Of a DNA stretch of 64,000 bases, positions 61,732 to 64,000 are shown in pieces. The position numbers were made by a program, and so were the translations under genes. This DNA is from Pseudomonas sp. MPC6 (lineage in GTDB: Bacteria > Pseudomonadota > Gammaproteobacteria > Pseudomonadales > Pseudomonadaceae), in NCBI RefSeq assembly GCF_006094435.1, contig NZ_CP034783.1:2879001-2943000 (forward strand), read 5' to 3'. How positions within the stretch are numbered: position 1 is the stretch's first letter; every line of letters starts with the position of its first letter. The notes under the pieces are model-generated. The model did no database searches and was not told the origin of the DNA. It saw only the letters and a program-made list of their open reading frames with translations.

Positions 61732-61757
61732 CTGTAGGAGCGTGCTTGCTCCTACAG
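61732..61757. repeat. Half-REP palindrome supplying the stop codon of the hydroxyacid dehydrogenase gene
   Basis: TGTAGGAGC and GCTCCTACA pair perfectly over 9 bp with loop GTGCTT. The TAG stop of the minus-strand gene (61752-61754) lies in the right arm. Confidence 0.8.
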
Positions 61758-62702
61758 CAGGCGAATCGGCGCGCCGGCCGACCAGGCCTGGATGTCCTCG
61801 ATCATCTGCGAAAAAAACTGTTGATAGTTCTGCCGACTGACGTACCCGACGTGGGGCGTGGCCAGCACATTCTCCAGGGTCCGGAACGGATGATGCGCGG
61901 GCAAAGGCTCTTGCTCGAACACGTCCAGCGCCGCGCCGGCCAGGCGTTGTTTCTGCAGGGCCTTGATCAATGCCGACTCATCGACGATGGGGCCGCGGGC
62001 AGTGTTGACCAGCAGCGCCGTGGGTTTCATCCAGTCCAATGCCTGGGCGTCGACCATGCCCCGGCTGCGCTCGCTGAGCACCAGATGCACCGACAGCACA
62101 TCGGCCTGTTCGAACAGTTCCTGCTTGCTGACATAGGTCACGTCGACTTCCGCCGCGCGCTCGGCGGTCAGGTTTTCGCTCCAGGCGATCACCCGCATGC
62201 CGAACACCTGGCCGAACCGGGCAACACGCTGGCCAATGCTGCCCAAGCCAAGGATTCCCAGGGTTTTGCCGTGCAAATCGCCGCCTAGCCCTTGCTGCCA
62301 TTTGCCAGCGCGCAGGGCATTGGCTTCAACCACCAGGTTACGGGTTGCGGCCATGATCAGTGCCCAGGTCAATTCCGGCGCGGCGTGTTTGTAGCTGTCG
62401 GTGCCGCAAACCCGAATGCCCAGCGCGGCAGCGGCTTTCAGGTCCAGGGCGGCGTTGCGCATGCCGCCGGTGACCAGCAGTTTGAGTGTCGGCAATTGCC
62501 GCAACAGGTCCTCGTCGAACCGGGTGCGCTCGCGCATCACACAGATCACTTCAAATTCACCCAGTCGCTCTGCCAGGGTTGCGTTGTCGGCGGGGTAGTC
62601 ATGGATAAAACTCACCTGGCCGATGGCGTCCAGCGCCGACCAGTCCACCACGTCCCGGGCCACATCCTGCCAGTCGTCGATAACCGCAATCTGCACCGCC
62701 AT
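61752..62702 (-). CDS. D-2-hydroxyacid dehydrogenase family protein
   Basis: A 316-residue NAD(P)-dependent enzyme. Nucleotide-binding fold: LHGKTLGILGLGSIGQRVARF (about 145-165). Catalytic residues: Arg in NTARGPIVDE, Glu in LDVFEQEPLPA and His in ATPHVGYVSRQ. The substrate (phosphoglycerate, glyoxylate, other) cannot be told. The last Leu-Leu and stop derive partly from a REP palindrome. Upstream gap to the hydrolase is 13 nt, same strand, so the pair is likely co-transcribed. Confidence 0.9.
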   Translation of the reverse strand: MAVQIAVIDDWQDVARDVVDWSALDAIGQVSFIHDYPADNATLAERLGEFEVICVMRERTRFDEDLLRQLPTLKLLVTGGMRNAALDLKAAAALGIRVCGTDSYKHAAPELTWALIMAATRNLVVEANALRAGKWQQGLGGDLHGKTLGILGLGSIGQRVARFGQVFGMRVIAWSENLTAERAAEVDVTYVSKQELFEQADVLSVHLVLSERSRGMVDAQALDWMKPTALLVNTARGPIVDESALIKALQKQRLAGAALDVFEQEPLPAHHPFRTLENVLATPHVGYVSRQNYQQFFSQMIEDIQAWSAGAPIRLL

Positions 62703-62715
62703 CAGCCTTACCTCA

Positions 62716-63741
62716 TCAACGAACGGGATTGGTCTTGTTCAGCCAGGCCAGCAACGCCTGGTGGAATTTCGCCGGCTCTTCCATTTGCGGCGCGTGGCCC
62801 ATCCCGGGGAATTCGACCAGCGTCGACTGGGGAATCAGTTTCGCCACTTGCTTGCCGAGTACCTGGTAGTGCCCGATTTTCGCCTTGACCTCGGGCGGCG
62901 CAAGGTCCTTGCCGATGGCCGTGGTGTCGGAAGTACCGATCAGCAGCAGCGTCGGCATCTTCAAGTCCTTGAACTCGTAGTACACCGGTTGGGTGAAGAT
63001 CATGTCGTAGATCAACGCCGAATTCCACGCCACCTGAGTCTTGCCCGGCCCTTTGCTCAGGCCCGCGAGCATGTCCACCCAGCGATCATACTCGGGCTTC
63101 CAGCGGCCGTCGTAATACGTGCTGCGCTCGTAGTCGCGGATGCCTTGGGCGGTGACCTTCAATTCACGCTCATACCATCGATCCACCGTGCGATAGGGCA
63201 CGCCGAGGGCTTTCCAGTCTTCCAGGCCGATGGGGTTGACCAGTGCCAGCTGTTCGACCTGATCGGGATACAGGAGTGCATAGCGGGTGGCGAGCATGCC
63301 GCCGGTGGAATGCCCGAGCAACGTGGCCTTCTGGATACCGAGGGCCTTGAGCAGTTGCTGGGTGTTGGTGGCCAGTTGCTGGAAGCTGTATTGGTAGTTG
63401 TCCGGCTTGCTGGACGTACAGAAACCGATCTGGTCCGGGGCGATGACCCGGTAGCCGGCGTCGCTCAGGGCCTTGATCGAGGTGTCCCAGGTCGCGCCGC
63501 AGAAATTCTTGCCATGCAGCAACACGACGCTGCGCCCGTTGGCCTTGCCGTTGGCAGCGACGTCCATGTATCCCATCTGCAGGGTCTTGCCTTGGGACTG
63601 GAAGTCGAAGTGCTTGACGGTGTAGGGGTATTCGAAACCTTGCAACTGTGGACCGTATTCCGGGCCTTCGGCATAAGCGATGACCGGCAGTGCGGCGGTC
63701 AGCAGCAGGCTGGGCAGCCAGCGCGAGCGTCTCTGGGGCAT
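62716..63741 (-). CDS. Exported alpha/beta hydrolase
   Basis: A 341-residue hydrolase with signal peptide (WLPSLLLTAALPVIAYAE). Family motifs: VVLLHGKNFCGATW (oxyanion side), nucleophile Ser in LGHSTGGMLATRYAL (about residue 142), acid in LLLIGTSDTTAIG and His in FPGMGHAPQMEEP. It should act in the periplasm on an ester or amide; relatives are annotated as esterases or prolyl aminopeptidase-like, but the substrate is unknown. Confidence 0.9.
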   Translation of the reverse strand: MPQRRSRWLPSLLLTAALPVIAYAEGPEYGPQLQGFEYPYTVKHFDFQSQGKTLQMGYMDVAANGKANGRSVVLLHGKNFCGATWDTSIKALSDAGYRVIAPDQIGFCTSSKPDNYQYSFQQLATNTQQLLKALGIQKATLLGHSTGGMLATRYALLYPDQVEQLALVNPIGLEDWKALGVPYRTVDRWYERELKVTAQGIRDYERSTYYDGRWKPEYDRWVDMLAGLSKGPGKTQVAWNSALIYDMIFTQPVYYEFKDLKMPTLLLIGTSDTTAIGKDLAPPEVKAKIGHYQVLGKQVAKLIPQSTLVEFPGMGHAPQMEEPAKFHQALLAWLNKTNPVR

Positions 63742-63826
63742 GGGTAAACTCCATTGGAAATCCGCCGATGCTGGATCGGCATGATTAGGGCGACATTAAA
63801 CACAGGCAATCACGGCGCCAGATCGT

Positions 63827-64000
63827 TCAACCCATCCAGCCCAATGTGGCCAGGGCCAGTACGCCATAGCGGGCGCCTTTGGCGAGGGTCACGATCAGCA
63901 GGAATCGCCCCAGCGGCTCGCGCATCACCCCGGCCACCAGGGTCAGCGGATCACCGATGACGGGCACCCAACTTAGCAGCAAGGACCAGTGACCGTAGCG
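63827..64000 (-). CDS. YqaA/DedA-like membrane protein, N-terminal part missing
   Basis: The last 57 residues, read on the minus strand, give RYGHWSLLLSWVPVIGDPLT and LVAGVMREPLGRFLLIVTLA, then a terminal helix KGARYGVLALATLGWMG. The VP.IGDP.TL.AG.MR stretch is typical of YqaA, a small VTT/SNARE-associated-like membrane protein. The rest of the gene lies beyond the right edge. Function of the family is unsettled (lipid or ion transport). Confidence 0.82.
   Translation of the reverse strand, partial: RYGHWSLLLSWVPVIGDPLTLVAGVMREPLGRFLLIVTLAKGARYGVLALATLGWMG

Overview
The window looks like chromosomal DNA of a Pseudomonas of the fluorescens group. Protein sequences throughout read as typical Pseudomonas (creatininase, Nap, DctA, CynR/CynS/CynT, LldD, AlkC, protealysin/emfourin, bestrophin), coding density and GC are high, and the intergenic gaps carry fluorescens-type REP/REPIN palindromes of at least three families. 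No rRNA, tRNA, CRISPR array, prophage or intact insertion sequence was seen. Both edges cut genes: a creatininase on the left and a YqaA-like membrane protein on the right.

Layout. 1-4704: creatininase, divergent from a four-gene polyamine-type ABC importer with a Tat-exported binding protein. 4896-8960: periplasmic nitrate reductase operon napEDABC on the minus strand. 9208-12763: a tartrate module (dctA-like carrier, D-tartrate dehydratase, divergent LysR regulator). 12769-18505: an 813-residue membrane protein of unknown function, a bestrophin, a CAP/SCP secreted protein and a cell-wall hydrolase. 18533-22806: an assimilatory nitrate reductase fused to a CysJ-like diflavin reductase, preceded by a sigma-54 promoter and an apparent ANTAR two-hairpin antitermination leader. 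22966-26934: a coupled pair, an adenosine-specific-kinase-family protein and a 1155-residue receptor-like membrane protein. 27054-35851: GlxA-type regulator, Nit6803-like nitrilase, dienelactone hydrolase, DoxX, ProA-like dehydrogenase, BON protein, the cyanate operon cynS-cynT with divergent cynR, and small unknown proteins. 36424-45646: GNAT, topoisomerase III, DUF427, lactate dehydrogenase, an MHS transporter and a GMC oxidoreductase with LysR regulator. 45754-52827: a tightly coupled seven-gene operon (thermostable-hemolysin-family acyltransferase-like protein, AMP-forming ligase, haem-oxygenase-like diiron enzyme, SDR, TPR protein, response regulator, histidine kinase) with a divergent cytochrome b561. 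52808-64000: AlkC glycosylase, CPA2 antiporter, protealysin with emfourin, FKBP isomerase, D-cysteine desulfhydrase family enzyme, MEKHLA protein, an ECF sigma/anti-sigma/TPR operon, a hydroxyacid dehydrogenase and an exported alpha/beta hydrolase.

How the genes fit together. Nitrogen acquisition recurs: respiratory/dissipating nitrate reduction (Nap), assimilatory nitrate reduction (Nas fusion), cyanate, nitrile and creatinine breakdown. Small-acid use appears in the tartrate and lactate genes. The most promising undescribed system is the 45754-52048 operon. It joins acyl activation, a predicted diiron oxidase, a reductase and a GNAT/LuxI-like protein to its own two-component system, and two PmrA/QseB-like direct-repeat boxes sit in its promoter region. 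This suggests a small-molecule pathway that is sensed and controlled by its own operon. The next most promising are the kinase/receptor-like pair and the sigma-54 plus ANTAR control region of the nitrate reductase fusion. Start codons were chosen from Shine-Dalgarno position and family alignment from memory; no searches were run.
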